From Brevundimonas sp. A19_0 (lineage in GTDB: Bacteria > Pseudomonadota > Alphaproteobacteria > Caulobacterales > Caulobacteraceae): a stretch of DNA of 32,868 nucleotides. The position numbers and the translations under genes are program-made. Where the stretch lies: contig NZ_JAGHQP010000019.1 in assembly GCF_017744255.1 (NCBI RefSeq), forward strand, positions 1 to 32,868, in the 5' to 3' direction. Of this stretch, positions 26,346-32,868 are shown piece by piece (position 1 is the stretch's first letter; the number at the start of each line of letters is the position of its first letter). Below the pieces are notes generated by a model, which made no database searches, had not been told where the DNA came from, and saw only the letters and a list, made by a program, of their open reading frames with translations.

Positions 26346-26785
26346 CCCCCCTCCTGATACCGCGCCACCAGTTCCACGATGGCCACGGTCACGGCGTGGC
26401 CGATCAGGCCGACGGTCCACCACAGCATGGGGGCCTTCATGATGAAGGCGCCGGCGTTCAGGCTGATGGCGGCGAAAACGGCCATGCCCATCAGCCAGCT
26501 GACGGCGTGGATGCCGAACGACAGGCGCACGCCCGCGCGGGCCCTGGCATTGCGGGTCTGGACCATCTCGGCGGCCTCAATGCGCGGATCGACCGCCAGG
26601 GCCGCCACATCGACCTGATAGGCATTGGCCAGCGCCTTCAGGGTTTCCAGCGAGGCCTGCTGGCCGCGCTCGATGCGTTGCAGGGTACGCAGGCCGATGC
26701 CGGACAGCTCGGCCAGATGCTCCTGCGACCAGTGACGCTCCTCGCGCCAGCGTTTGATCTTTGTGGTGTCGGTCTTGAACGTCAT
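26342..26785 (-). CDS. HTH (XRE/Cro type) protein with C-terminal 2TM domain
   Basis: 147 residues from the ATG at 26785, preceded by AAGGAGG with 5-nt spacing. Residues 8-62 are a Cro/CI-type helix-turn-helix (IKRWREERHWSQEHLAELSGIGLRTLQRIERG). After a linker (about 65-85) come two membrane spans (about 90-110 and 118-138) that fit the 2TM domain, so this is a membrane-tethered DNA-binding protein. A frame open to 26935 upstream is not conserved in kind. It is co-transcribed with the DUF559 gene and divergent from an ABC exporter across 221 bp; control of the exporter is a reasonable guess but not shown. Confidence 0.85.
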   Translation of the reverse strand: MTFKTDTTKIKRWREERHWSQEHLAELSGIGLRTLQRIERGQQASLETLKALANAYQVDVAALAVDPRIEAAEMVQTRNARARAGVRLSFGIHAVSWLMGMAVFAAISLNAGAFIMKAPMLWWTVGLIGHAVTVAIVELVARYQEGG

Positions 26786-26855
26786 GGGGCCCTCCTTGGG
26801 CACGGGGTTATCAGACACGGACCACAGACCGCAAAACCGGCCCGCCGCACCACGT

Positions 26856-26865
26856 CGGGTACCCG
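26856..26865. promoter_or_regulatory. Perfect palindrome in the HTH-2TM/ABC intergenic region
   Basis: CGGGTACCCG is a 10-bp perfect palindrome about 71 bp upstream of the HTH-2TM start and 142 bp upstream of the ABC ATPase start. It is a possible operator. The rest of the 221-bp region shows no convincing -35/-10 pair; TTAATC at 26945-26950 might serve as a -10 for the exporter. Confidence 0.25.
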
Positions 26866-27006
26866 CCACCGGGTCGCCATCACCCCGCCACGCCCCCGCC
26901 AGCGCGCAGCCAGCCCCTGCGGACCACCCGACCATGGAGAATCCTTAATCTGCAACCGGCGGTTTGCCGCTTGCGTGCCGGGACGGTGCCGGTCACCCTC
27001 CCGCCC

Positions 27007-27921
27007 ATGAGCGCAGTCATCGAAACCCGCCGCCTCACCAAGACCTATGGCACGGTCAAGGCCCTCGACGGGCTCAGCCTCACCATTCCCAAGGGGGGCG
27101 TCTATGGCGTCCTGGGGCCGAACGGGGCGGGCAAGTCGACCCTGTTCCGGATCCTGCTGGGCCTGATCCGGCCGACCGACGGCGACGCCACCGTCATGGG
27201 CGGCACCATCGGCGACCCCAGGGCGATGCGGCAAATGGGATCGATGATCGAGACGCCGCGCTATCCCCCCTTCATGACCGCGCGCCAGGTGCTGACCTGG
27301 CTGTCGCTGGCACACGGCCTGTCGTCGGACACCAGCCGCACCGACCGCTGGCTGGAGCGGGTGGGCCTGACCGAGGCGGCGGACCGCCGCGTGCGGGGCT
27401 TCTCCGTCGGCATGCTGCAGCGACTGGGCGTCGCGGCCGCCCTGATCACCGAGCCGGAGCTGATCATTCTGGATGAGCCGACCAGCGGCATGGATCCGCC
27501 CGGCATCCAGGAAATGCGCGCCCTGATCCGCAGTCTGGCGCACGACGACGGTCTGACCGTGGTGCTGGCCAGTCACCAGCTGCTGGAGGTCCAGCGCGTC
27601 TGTGACCGCGTTGCCATCCTGAACAAGGGCACCCTCGTCCGCGAGGGCACGGTGTCCGAGCTGACCACCACGGGCGAACGCCTGCGCCTGTCGGTCTCGC
27701 CGCTCGAGCGCGCGGCCGCGGTGCTGGGCGACAAGGGTGCGGTCGACGGCAAGGCCCTGCTGGCCAATGTCCCGCGCGCCGAGGGCCCCGCCCTGATCCG
27801 CGCCCTGGTCGAACAGGGCATCGACATCGACGAGGCACGTTGGGTCGGCACCGACCTCGAGAGTGTCTTCTTCACCGAAACGGGTGCCGTCCAGACGCCG
27901 GAGCACGATCATGTGGGCTGA
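27007..27921 (+). CDS. ABC transporter ATP-binding protein (CcmA/DrrA-like)
   Basis: 304 residues from the ATG at 27007; an upstream in-frame start at 26971 lacks support. One ABC ATPase domain: Walker A GPNGAGKST (37-45), a Q-loop equivalent in MGSMIETPRYPPFMTARQVL, signature FSVGMLQRLG (132-141, a variant of LSGGQ), Walker B ELIILDEPTSGMDPPG (from 151), and the H-loop His in VVLASHQLLEV. The C-terminal 80 residues are an accessory part typical of exporters of the DrrA/COG1131 type. It overlaps the permease start by 11 bp. Substrate is unknown; drug, lipid or peptide export are all possible. Confidence 0.92.
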   Translation: MSAVIETRRLTKTYGTVKALDGLSLTIPKGGVYGVLGPNGAGKSTLFRILLGLIRPTDGDATVMGGTIGDPRAMRQMGSMIETPRYPPFMTARQVLTWLSLAHGLSSDTSRTDRWLERVGLTEAADRRVRGFSVGMLQRLGVAAALITEPELIILDEPTSGMDPPGIQEMRALIRSLAHDDGLTVVLASHQLLEVQRVCDRVAILNKGTLVREGTVSELTTTGERLRLSVSPLERAAAVLGDKGAVDGKALLANVPRAEGPALIRALVEQGIDIDEARWVGTDLESVFFTETGAVQTPEHDHVG

Positions 27922-28786
27922 TGCCATCCGCGCGGAAGCCTTCCGCCTGACCAAGAGCCGCACGACCTGGTTCTGGAGTGTGTTCTTCGCGCCGATCCTG
28001 ATGCTGGCGCTGAGCGCCATCACCAGCTTCTTCATCAAGGCGAACGAAGCCAAGCTGACCGAAGACCCCAAGATCCAGGCGGACCTCAGCGAGGTGCTGG
28101 CGACCGTGCCCCTCGATCTGGGCCAGGCCATGGTCACCAATGCCGCCAGCCTGTCGAATCCGCTGGTGGTGGCCTTCATGCTGATCGGCGCCGCCACCGT
28201 CTATGCGGGCGATTATCGCTGGGAGACCTGGCGCCTGATCAGTGCGCGCAACACCCGCACCAACCAGCTGCTGGGCAAGCTGGCCGTCGTCACCGGTCTG
28301 GCCCTGATGGCCATGCTGATCATGCTGATCTCCAGCACGATCGGCGACATGATCCAGGCCGGCATCTTCGGGCGCGGCCTGACCTTCACCATGGACGCCG
28401 GCGACGTCGGGCAGTTCTCCGCGCTGGCGGGCCTGTCGCTGCTGCGCATCGTGCAGTTCACCATGGTCGGCCTGCTGGCTGCCGTGATGACCCGCTCGCT
28501 GCTGGTGGCCCTGTTCGTGCCCCTGGTGCTGGGAATCGCCCAGTTCTTCGTACCGATGCAGGTCCTGCCCCCCATGGGCCTCATGCCGGACAGCTGGGTG
28601 TCGATCCTGTTCAACCCGGGCGGCGCCATCGATACGATCAAGGATCTGGTCAAGGGTGGCGAGGTCGCCGCGGCCGTGCCGGATCACGTGCCGGTCCGTG
28701 CCTGGATCAGCGCGATCCTGTGGACCCTGCTGCCGGCTATCGGCGCCATCGCATGGTTCAACCGTCAGGACCTGTCGAAGGAATAG
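27911..28786 (+). CDS. ABC-2 type permease
   Basis: 291 residues from the ATG at 27911. It is the membrane partner of the preceding ATPase. An N-terminal amphipathic part (MWADAIRAEAFRLTKSRTTW) leads into a first span (about 21-42), a long extracytoplasmic loop (about 45-85), then further spans near 75-95, 118-140, 165-190, 196-212 and the C-terminus (260-283), ending FNRQDLSKE. The N-terminal ExxRLxxSRTTW segment and the overall pattern fit ABC-2 permeases of the bacitracin/antibiotic exporter type. No protease or substrate-binding domain is fused. Confidence 0.87.
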   Translation: MWADAIRAEAFRLTKSRTTWFWSVFFAPILMLALSAITSFFIKANEAKLTEDPKIQADLSEVLATVPLDLGQAMVTNAASLSNPLVVAFMLIGAATVYAGDYRWETWRLISARNTRTNQLLGKLAVVTGLALMAMLIMLISSTIGDMIQAGIFGRGLTFTMDAGDVGQFSALAGLSLLRIVQFTMVGLLAAVMTRSLLVALFVPLVLGIAQFFVPMQVLPPMGLMPDSWVSILFNPGGAIDTIKDLVKGGEVAAAVPDHVPVRAWISAILWTLLPAIGAIAWFNRQDLSKE

Positions 28787-28789
28787 GGA

Positions 28790-29719
28790 ATGAGGCCAGG
28801 GTCAGCAGCCGCCGCACTGTTCGCCCTGGCCCTCGCGGCTCCGGGCCTCGCCCGGGCGCAGGACACGCGCGAGACCACGGTCGAGGACATCGTCGTCCTC
28901 GGCGCGCCCCTTCGGGAGCAGGTCGAGACCTTTGCCGACACTGTTGTCTCCCCGCCGCACGGGCGCGGCCCCGCCCGGTGGAGCGCCCGGTCGGGTATCT
29001 GCGTCGGCGTCGTCAATCTGCAGCGCGAGGCCGCCCAGGCCATGGCCGACCGCGTGTCCGAGGTCGCGATGGAGCTGGGGCTGCCCATCGGCGAACCGGG
29101 ATGCAGCCCGAATGTGCTGATCATCGCCACCGATGACGCCCCCACCCTGACCGCCGCCCTGGTGGAGCGCAGCCCCAATGCCTTTCGGCCACCCTACTCG
29201 GGGGCTGCCAGATCGCGTCTTCAACTGAGGCGCTTCATCGAAACGGACCGACCGGTGCGCTGGTGGCATGTCAGCCTGCCGGTCAACAGCGAGACGGGCA
29301 GCATCGCCGTCCGTATCCCCGGCTATGCCCCGCCCCGGACGGGCACGATGGCCAGCCGCCTGACCACGGTCATCCAGAACGACCTCCGGCGCGCCTATGT
29401 CATCATCGACATCGATCAGGCCGAGGGCATCACCTTCCAGCAGCTGGCCGACTATGTCGCCATGGTCGCCTTTGCCCAGATCGATCCCGACGCCGACCTG
29501 TCGGGCTTTCCGACCATCCTCAATGTCTTCGACAATCCGACCATTGCCTTTGGCCTGACCGACTGGGACCAGGCCTATCTCGGCTCGCTGTATGGCGCCG
29601 AACTGAACCAGCGCAATCCGAATGCCCAGTCGGGCGCCGTCGCCGCGCTGATGTTCCGCGAGCGCAACCGGGATGCGGCCGAGGCCGCCGCAGAAGTAGA
29701 TGCCGACGCCCCCGAATAG
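28790..29719 (+). CDS. Secreted protein of unknown function, conserved in type
   Basis: 309 residues. A signal peptide (1-23, ending LARAQ) predicts export to the periplasm. The mature protein contains ICVGVVNLQREAAQAMADRVS, GEPGCSPNVLIIATDD, RWWHVSLPVNSETG and LADYVAMVAFAQIDPDADLSG; I recall similar proteins of unknown function in Caulobacterales and Sphingomonadales. Two cysteines (in SGICVG and EPGCSP) could pair. It starts 3 bp after the permease stop, so it is very probably the third gene of the exporter operon. A Glu/Ala-rich tail closes it. I cannot name a catalytic motif. Confidence 0.78.
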   Translation: MRPGSAAAALFALALAAPGLARAQDTRETTVEDIVVLGAPLREQVETFADTVVSPPHGRGPARWSARSGICVGVVNLQREAAQAMADRVSEVAMELGLPIGEPGCSPNVLIIATDDAPTLTAALVERSPNAFRPPYSGAARSRLQLRRFIETDRPVRWWHVSLPVNSETGSIAVRIPGYAPPRTGTMASRLTTVIQNDLRRAYVIIDIDQAEGITFQQLADYVAMVAFAQIDPDADLSGFPTILNVFDNPTIAFGLTDWDQAYLGSLYGAELNQRNPNAQSGAVAALMFRERNRDAAEAAAEVDADAPE

Positions 29720-29748
29720 AAAAAGGGCGGTGGATCGCTCCACCGCCC
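29720..29748 (-). terminator. Terminator of the rpsM-rplQ operon
   Basis: GGGCGGTGGA (29725-29734) pairs with TCCACCGCCC (29739-29748) around a 4-nt loop. Read on the minus strand the hairpin is followed by CTTTTT, a proper rho-independent terminator 28 bp past the rplQ stop. On the plus strand it may also stop transcription from the secreted-protein gene. Confidence 0.85.
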
Positions 29749-29775
29749 CCGTATCTTTCAGACCTGTGCCGGGGC

Positions 29776-30195
29776 TCAGTCTTCGGCGTCGTCCTCGGCG
29801 CCCATGACCGGGCCCGAATCCAGACCCTTGGCCGAGGTGTCGCGGTCGACGAACTCGATCACGGCCATGGCGGCGTTGTCGCCGTGGCGGAAGCCGGCCT
29901 TCATGATGCGGATGTAGCCGCCGTTGCGGTCGGCGTAGCGCGGGCCGATCGTCTCGAACAGCTTGCCGACCTGCGGCACATCACGGACCTGGCTGATGGC
30001 CTGACGACGGGCATGAAGGTCGCCCTTCTTGGCCAGGGTCACCAGCTTCTCGACGAAGGGGCGGAGCTCCTTGGCCTTGGGCAGGGTCGTCGTGATCTGC
30101 TCGTGCTTGATCAACGAGGCAGCCATGTTGGCGAACATGGCCTGGCGGTGGCTGGTCGTCCGACCGAGCTTGCGATAGGCGGCGCCGTGGCGCAT
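29776..30195 (-). CDS. rplQ: 50S ribosomal protein L17
   Basis: 139 residues. L17 binds 23S rRNA near the polypeptide exit tunnel. The start [46 protein letters not shown] is diagnostic, and the body is complete through VIEFVDRD. An acidic tail ([12 protein letters not shown]) closes the protein. Last gene of the alpha operon, 103 bp after rpoA; that gap holds no gene or clear hairpin. Confidence 0.97.
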   Translation of the reverse strand: MRHGAAYRKLGRTTSHRQAMFANMAASLIKHEQITTTLPKAKELRPFVEKLVTLAKKGDLHARRQAISQVRDVPQVGKLFETIGPRYADRNGGYIRIMKAGFRHGDNAAMAVIEFVDRDTSAKGLDSGPVMGAEDDAED

Positions 30196-30298
30196 CGGGG
30201 TCTCTCCTACTCCAGGCCCGGTTTCCCTCCTCAGGGACCCTCGCCTGTCCTCATTCTATCCGCACCGCCCGACTGGGGACCGGTCCGGAAGGTTGAAA

Positions 30299-31318
30299 CT
30301 AGATCTGGTCGTCGAACTTCTTGGCCAGGTCTTCGATGTTTTCCGGCGGCCAGTTGGGCACGTCCATGCCCAGGCTCAGGCCCATGGTCGCCAGAACTTC
30401 CTTGATCTCGTTCAGCGACTTGCGGCCGAAGTTCGGGGTGCGAAGCATCTCGCCCTCGGTCTTCTGGATCAGGTCGCCGATGTAGACGATGTTGTCGTTC
30501 TTCAGGCAGTTGGCCGAACGGACCGACAGTTCCAGCTCGTCGACCTTCTTCAGCAGGGCCGGGTTGAACGGCAGTTCGGGCTTGCCGTCCGACTGCTCGA
30601 CCGCGGCCTTCGGCTCGTCGAAGGTGATGAAGATCTGCAGCTGGTCCTGGAGGATGCGCGAGGCATAGGCCACGGCGTCCACGGGGGAGACCGCACCATT
30701 GGTCTCCACTTCCATGATCAGCTTGTCGTAGTTCAGCGACTGGCCCTGACGGGTCGGCTCGACGCGATAGGCGACGCGCTTGACCGGCGAATACAGGGCG
30801 TCGACGGCGATCAGGCCGATCGGCGCGTCTTCCGGACGGTTCGCTTCCGACGCGACATAGCCCTTGCCGTTCTGGACGGTCAGTTCCATGCGCACCGAGG
30901 CGCCGTCATCCAGCGTGCACAGCACGTGGTCGGGGTTCAGCACTTCGATATCGGCCGGCACTTCGATCTGGCCGGCGGTCACCGGACCGGGGCCGGTGGC
31001 CTTCAGCATCATGCGCTTGGGGCCTTCCGCGTGCATGCGCAGGGCCAGCTGCTTGATGCTCAGGACGATGTCGACCACGTCCTCGCGCACGCCTTCCAGC
31101 GACGAGAATTCGTGAACCACGCCGTCGATCTGGATGGCGGTCACCGCTGCGCCCTGAAGCGACGACAGCAGCACGCGACGAAGGGCATTGCCGAGCGTCA
31201 CACCGAAACCGCGTTCGAGAGGTTCGGCCACCAGGCGCGCCTTGCGCTGCGGGTCGGTGCCGGTCTCGATCTGCGGTTTCTCGGGACGGATCAGTTCTTG
31301 CCAGTTTCTTTCGATCAT
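30299..31318 (-). CDS. rpoA: DNA-directed RNA polymerase subunit alpha
   Basis: 339 residues, normal length. The alpha dimer is the scaffold for assembling beta and beta'. The N-terminal domain (about 1-235) has [39 protein letters not shown]; a linker leads to the C-terminal domain (about 255-325) with [48 protein letters not shown], whose helix-hairpin-helix binds UP elements and activators. It lies between rpsK and rplQ; rpsD is absent between rpsK and rpoA, as is usual in Alphaproteobacteria. Confidence 0.98.
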   Translation of the reverse strand: MIERNWQELIRPEKPQIETGTDPQRKARLVAEPLERGFGVTLGNALRRVLLSSLQGAAVTAIQIDGVVHEFSSLEGVREDVVDIVLSIKQLALRMHAEGPKRMMLKATGPGPVTAGQIEVPADIEVLNPDHVLCTLDDGASVRMELTVQNGKGYVASEANRPEDAPIGLIAVDALYSPVKRVAYRVEPTRQGQSLNYDKLIMEVETNGAVSPVDAVAYASRILQDQLQIFITFDEPKAAVEQSDGKPELPFNPALLKKVDELELSVRSANCLKNDNIVYIGDLIQKTEGEMLRTPNFGRKSLNEIKEVLATMGLSLGMDVPNWPPENIEDLAKKFDDQI

Positions 31319-31404
31319 AGGGTCCCTCGAACGGGTTTCGTCGATCTGGAACGCCCGCGACAGCGGACATCCCGATCAACGGGAAAGGATTGCTTCAGCG
31401 GGCC

Positions 31405-31794
31405 TTAGACGCGGCGACGCTTGGGCGGACGGCAACCGTTGTGCGGCATCGGGGTGACGTCACGGATGGTCGTGATGGTCATGCCGACGGCCTGCAGGGC
31501 GCGCAGCGCCGACTCGCGGCCGGAACCCGGGCCCGAGACGTTCACTTCCAGCGTCTTCACACCATGCTCGGCGGCCTTCTTGCCGGCGTCCTCAGCCGCC
31601 ATCTGGGCGGCGTACGGGGTCGACTTGCGCGAACCCTTGAAGCCCATGTGGCCGGCCGACGACCAGCTGATCGCGTTGCCCTGGGCATCCGTGATCGTGA
31701 TCATGGTGTTGTTGAAGCTGGCGTTCACATGCGCCACGCCCGAAGTGATGTTCTTGCGTTCGCGGCGTTTGACGCGACCCGTGTCCTTGGCCAT
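31405..31794 (-). CDS. rpsK: 30S ribosomal protein S11
   Basis: 129 residues, full length. S11 sits on the platform of the small subunit and contacts mRNA near the Shine-Dalgarno helix. The signature is [22 protein letters not shown] and the C-terminus [18 protein letters not shown]. Second gene of the alpha operon, 16 bp after rpsM and 86 bp before rpoA. Confidence 0.98.
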   Translation of the reverse strand: MAKDTGRVKRRERKNITSGVAHVNASFNNTMITITDAQGNAISWSSAGHMGFKGSRKSTPYAAQMAAEDAGKKAAEHGVKTLEVNVSGPGSGRESALRALQAVGMTITTIRDVTPMPHNGCRPPKRRRV

Positions 31795-31810
31795 CGGTCA
31801 GCTCTTTCTC

Positions 31811-32179
31811 TTACTTCTTCTTGCCGGCGATCGGCTTGGCCGGACCCTTGCGGGTGCGGGCGTTCGTGTGGGTGCGCTGACCGCGGACCGGCAGGCCCTT
31901 GCGGTGACGCAGGCCGCGGTAGCAGGCCAGGTCCATCAGACGCTTGATGTTCATCGAGGTCTCACGACGCAGGTCGCCTTCCACCGTGTGATCGCTGTCG
32001 ATCGTTTCACGGATCTGCAGGACCTCGGCGTCAGTCAGGTCGTTGACCCGGCGCGCGGCGTCGATGCCCACCTTTTCGGTGATTTCCTTGGCGGCGGCGG
32101 GGCCGATGCCATGGATGTACTGAAGCGCGATCAGGACGCGCTTGTTGGTCGGAATGTTGACGCCAGCGATACGGGCCAC
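31811..32179 (-). CDS. rpsM: 30S ribosomal protein S13
   Basis: 122 residues, starting at GTG 32179 (product [14 protein letters not shown]). GGAG lies about 6 nt before the GTG, and the sequence upstream to 32227, although in frame, has no S13 similarity. S13 is in the head of the small subunit and contacts the P-site tRNA and the large subunit. The helix-two-turn-helix part [18 protein letters not shown] and the basic tail [31 protein letters not shown] are complete. First gene of the operon here, behind its own promoter. Confidence 0.97.
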   Translation of the reverse strand: MARIAGVNIPTNKRVLIALQYIHGIGPAAAKEITEKVGIDAARRVNDLTDAEVLQIRETIDSDHTVEGDLRRETSMNIKRLMDLACYRGLRHRKGLPVRGQRTHTNARTRKGPAKPIAGKKK

Positions 32180-32265
32180 GAATATCTCCAATAACGCGTT
32201 TCCAGACGCAGAAACCGCTCCGGTCAACAGACCAGGAGCGTGTCGCGTCCTTCGCGGAAGCGGGC

Positions 32266-32293
32266 CTTATACAGGGGATTCAGATTGCGTCAA
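32266..32293 (-). promoter_or_regulatory. Predicted promoter of the rpsM-rpsK-rpoA-rplQ operon
   Basis: On the minus strand, TTGACG (32293-32288) and TATAAG (32271-32266) are 16 bp apart, a good sigma-70 type promoter about 85 bp before the rpsM GTG. A 7-bp hairpin, ATGCCGA with TCGGCAT (32293-32314), overlaps the TonB-like stop codon and has no T-run. The leader (about 80 nt) could hold ribosomal-protein autoregulation, but I see no clear structure. Confidence 0.65.
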
Positions 32294-32313
32294 TGCCGAC
32301 GGCGGATTCGGCA

Positions 32314-32868
32314 TCAGCGCGGTCGGCCAAAGTCGATTCCGACCGTGAACCGTTCACCGGATTGCGGCACGCCGTTCCGGGTCGGCGGGACCACCCGGAA
32401 GAAGCGCGCCAGCGGCAGGGCCGCCTCGCCGAACCCCCGGCCCCGCGGTGTCTCACTGACCACCCGGCAGTCCTCGAGCCGCTCGTCCAGCCGCACGATG
32501 CAGGACAGTTCGACCCGGCCGTACTGGCTGCGGGCATTGCGCGGGTGGGCATTGCGGATCTGGTCGATGGTCGGCCCCCGGACCGGTCGCGCGCGCGTCG
32601 AGCCGCTGCCGGGGCCATAGCCGTCGCCGGACCCTGTGCCCGTCCCTGTCCCCCGCCCGCCCAGGCCCTGGCCGGGCTGGGGGGTCGGCGCTGGCGCGAT
32701 GCCGAGCTCCGGAGCGGGCTCGGGTGCGGGGTCTGGGGGCGCGATGAGCTCCCGTTCCACTTCTGGCGGCGGCTCCGGTGGCCGATGCACGCGGGACGGC
32801 GCGGCGGGGGCCCCTCCCCCGACCTCGGGCGCCGGATCCTCCGGCTCGGGAGGGGGCGGAGGCGGTTC
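32314..32868 (-). CDS. TonB-like protein, 5' end beyond the window
   Basis: The reading frame is open from the right edge of the window (32868) to the stop at 32314; 184 residues are visible and the N-terminus, presumably with the membrane anchor, is missing. The visible part begins with a Pro/Glu-rich stretch (EPPPPPPEPEDPAPE) typical of the periplasm-spanning segment of TonB, then a Gly/Thr-rich linker (about GRGTGTGTGSGDGYGPGSGS), then a TonB C-terminal domain: RVELSCIVRLDERLEDCRVVSETPRGRGFGEAALPLARFFRV and ERFTVGIDF. TonB carries proton-motive energy to outer-membrane receptors. A GTG at 32790 could be an internal start but would lack any anchor, so a truncated gene is the better reading. 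Confidence 0.75.
   Translation of the reverse strand, partial: EPPPPPPEPEDPAPEVGGGAPAAPSRVHRPPEPPPEVERELIAPPDPAPEPAPELGIAPAPTPQPGQGLGGRGTGTGTGSGDGYGPGSGSTRARPVRGPTIDQIRNAHPRNARSQYGRVELSCIVRLDERLEDCRVVSETPRGRGFGEAALPLARFFRVVPPTRNGVPQSGERFTVGIDFGRPR

Noticed and set aside
30196..30298. A separate promoter or gene between rpoA and rplQ
   Set aside because: The 103-bp gap has no convincing -35/-10 pair, no hairpin with a T-run and no open frame with a ribosome-binding site.

Overview
The window is GC-rich (about two thirds or more G+C in the lines I counted, apart from one gene) and densely packed with genes on both strands. It looks like a chromosome segment of an alphaproteobacterium of the order Caulobacterales. 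The main reason is the divK-pleD pair at 17.5-19.2 kb: PleD has the classical REC-REC-GGDEF layout with every key residue at the Caulobacter position, and DivK is almost the Caulobacter protein. Alphaproteobacterial habits such as an alpha operon without rpsD (rpsM-rpsK-rpoA-rplQ) agree. A genus such as Brevundimonas is plausible, but that is inference.

Layout. 0-3.1 kb: a minus-strand rluB-like/rsmD rRNA-modification pair, with tadA plus a small MliC-like lipoprotein reading the other way from an overlapping start. 3.1-6.8 kb: shikimate genes aroK-aroB (minus), then xerD and accA (plus). 6.8-12.7 kb: minus-strand genes for an Atm1-type ABC exporter, a threonine aldolase, an MscS channel and a hybrid histidine kinase. 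12.7-15.9 kb: bolA, a J-domain protein, cobS and then a strikingly AT-rich SIR2-like gene that looks recently acquired. 15.9-20.6 kb: a lipoprotein, rpmG with promoter and terminator, a methyltransferase, the pleD-divK cell-cycle operon and dinB. 20.6-24.7 kb: a RidA-like protein coupled to a FemAB-like acyltransferase, a two-gene membrane protein/winged-helix operon behind three tandem palindromic operators, and a propionyl-CoA carboxylase beta subunit. 24.7-29.7 kb: a secreted unknown, a CTG-initiated small tyrosine phosphatase, a pair of inverted two-hairpin repeat modules, an HTH-2TM/DUF559 operon, an ABC exporter and a secreted unknown. 29.7-32.3 kb: the ribosomal alpha operon with a clear promoter and terminator. 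The right edge cuts a TonB-like gene.

Most of this is ordinary core chromosome. The parts that deserve a second look are the SIR2-like gene after cobS, the triple operator with its small membrane protein and regulator, the phosphatase with no canonical start codon, the two-hairpin repeat pair, and the HTH-2TM/DUF559 operon facing an ABC exporter. I saw no tRNA, rRNA, CRISPR array, transposase or prophage gene. No stretch without a gene exceeds about 260 bases.
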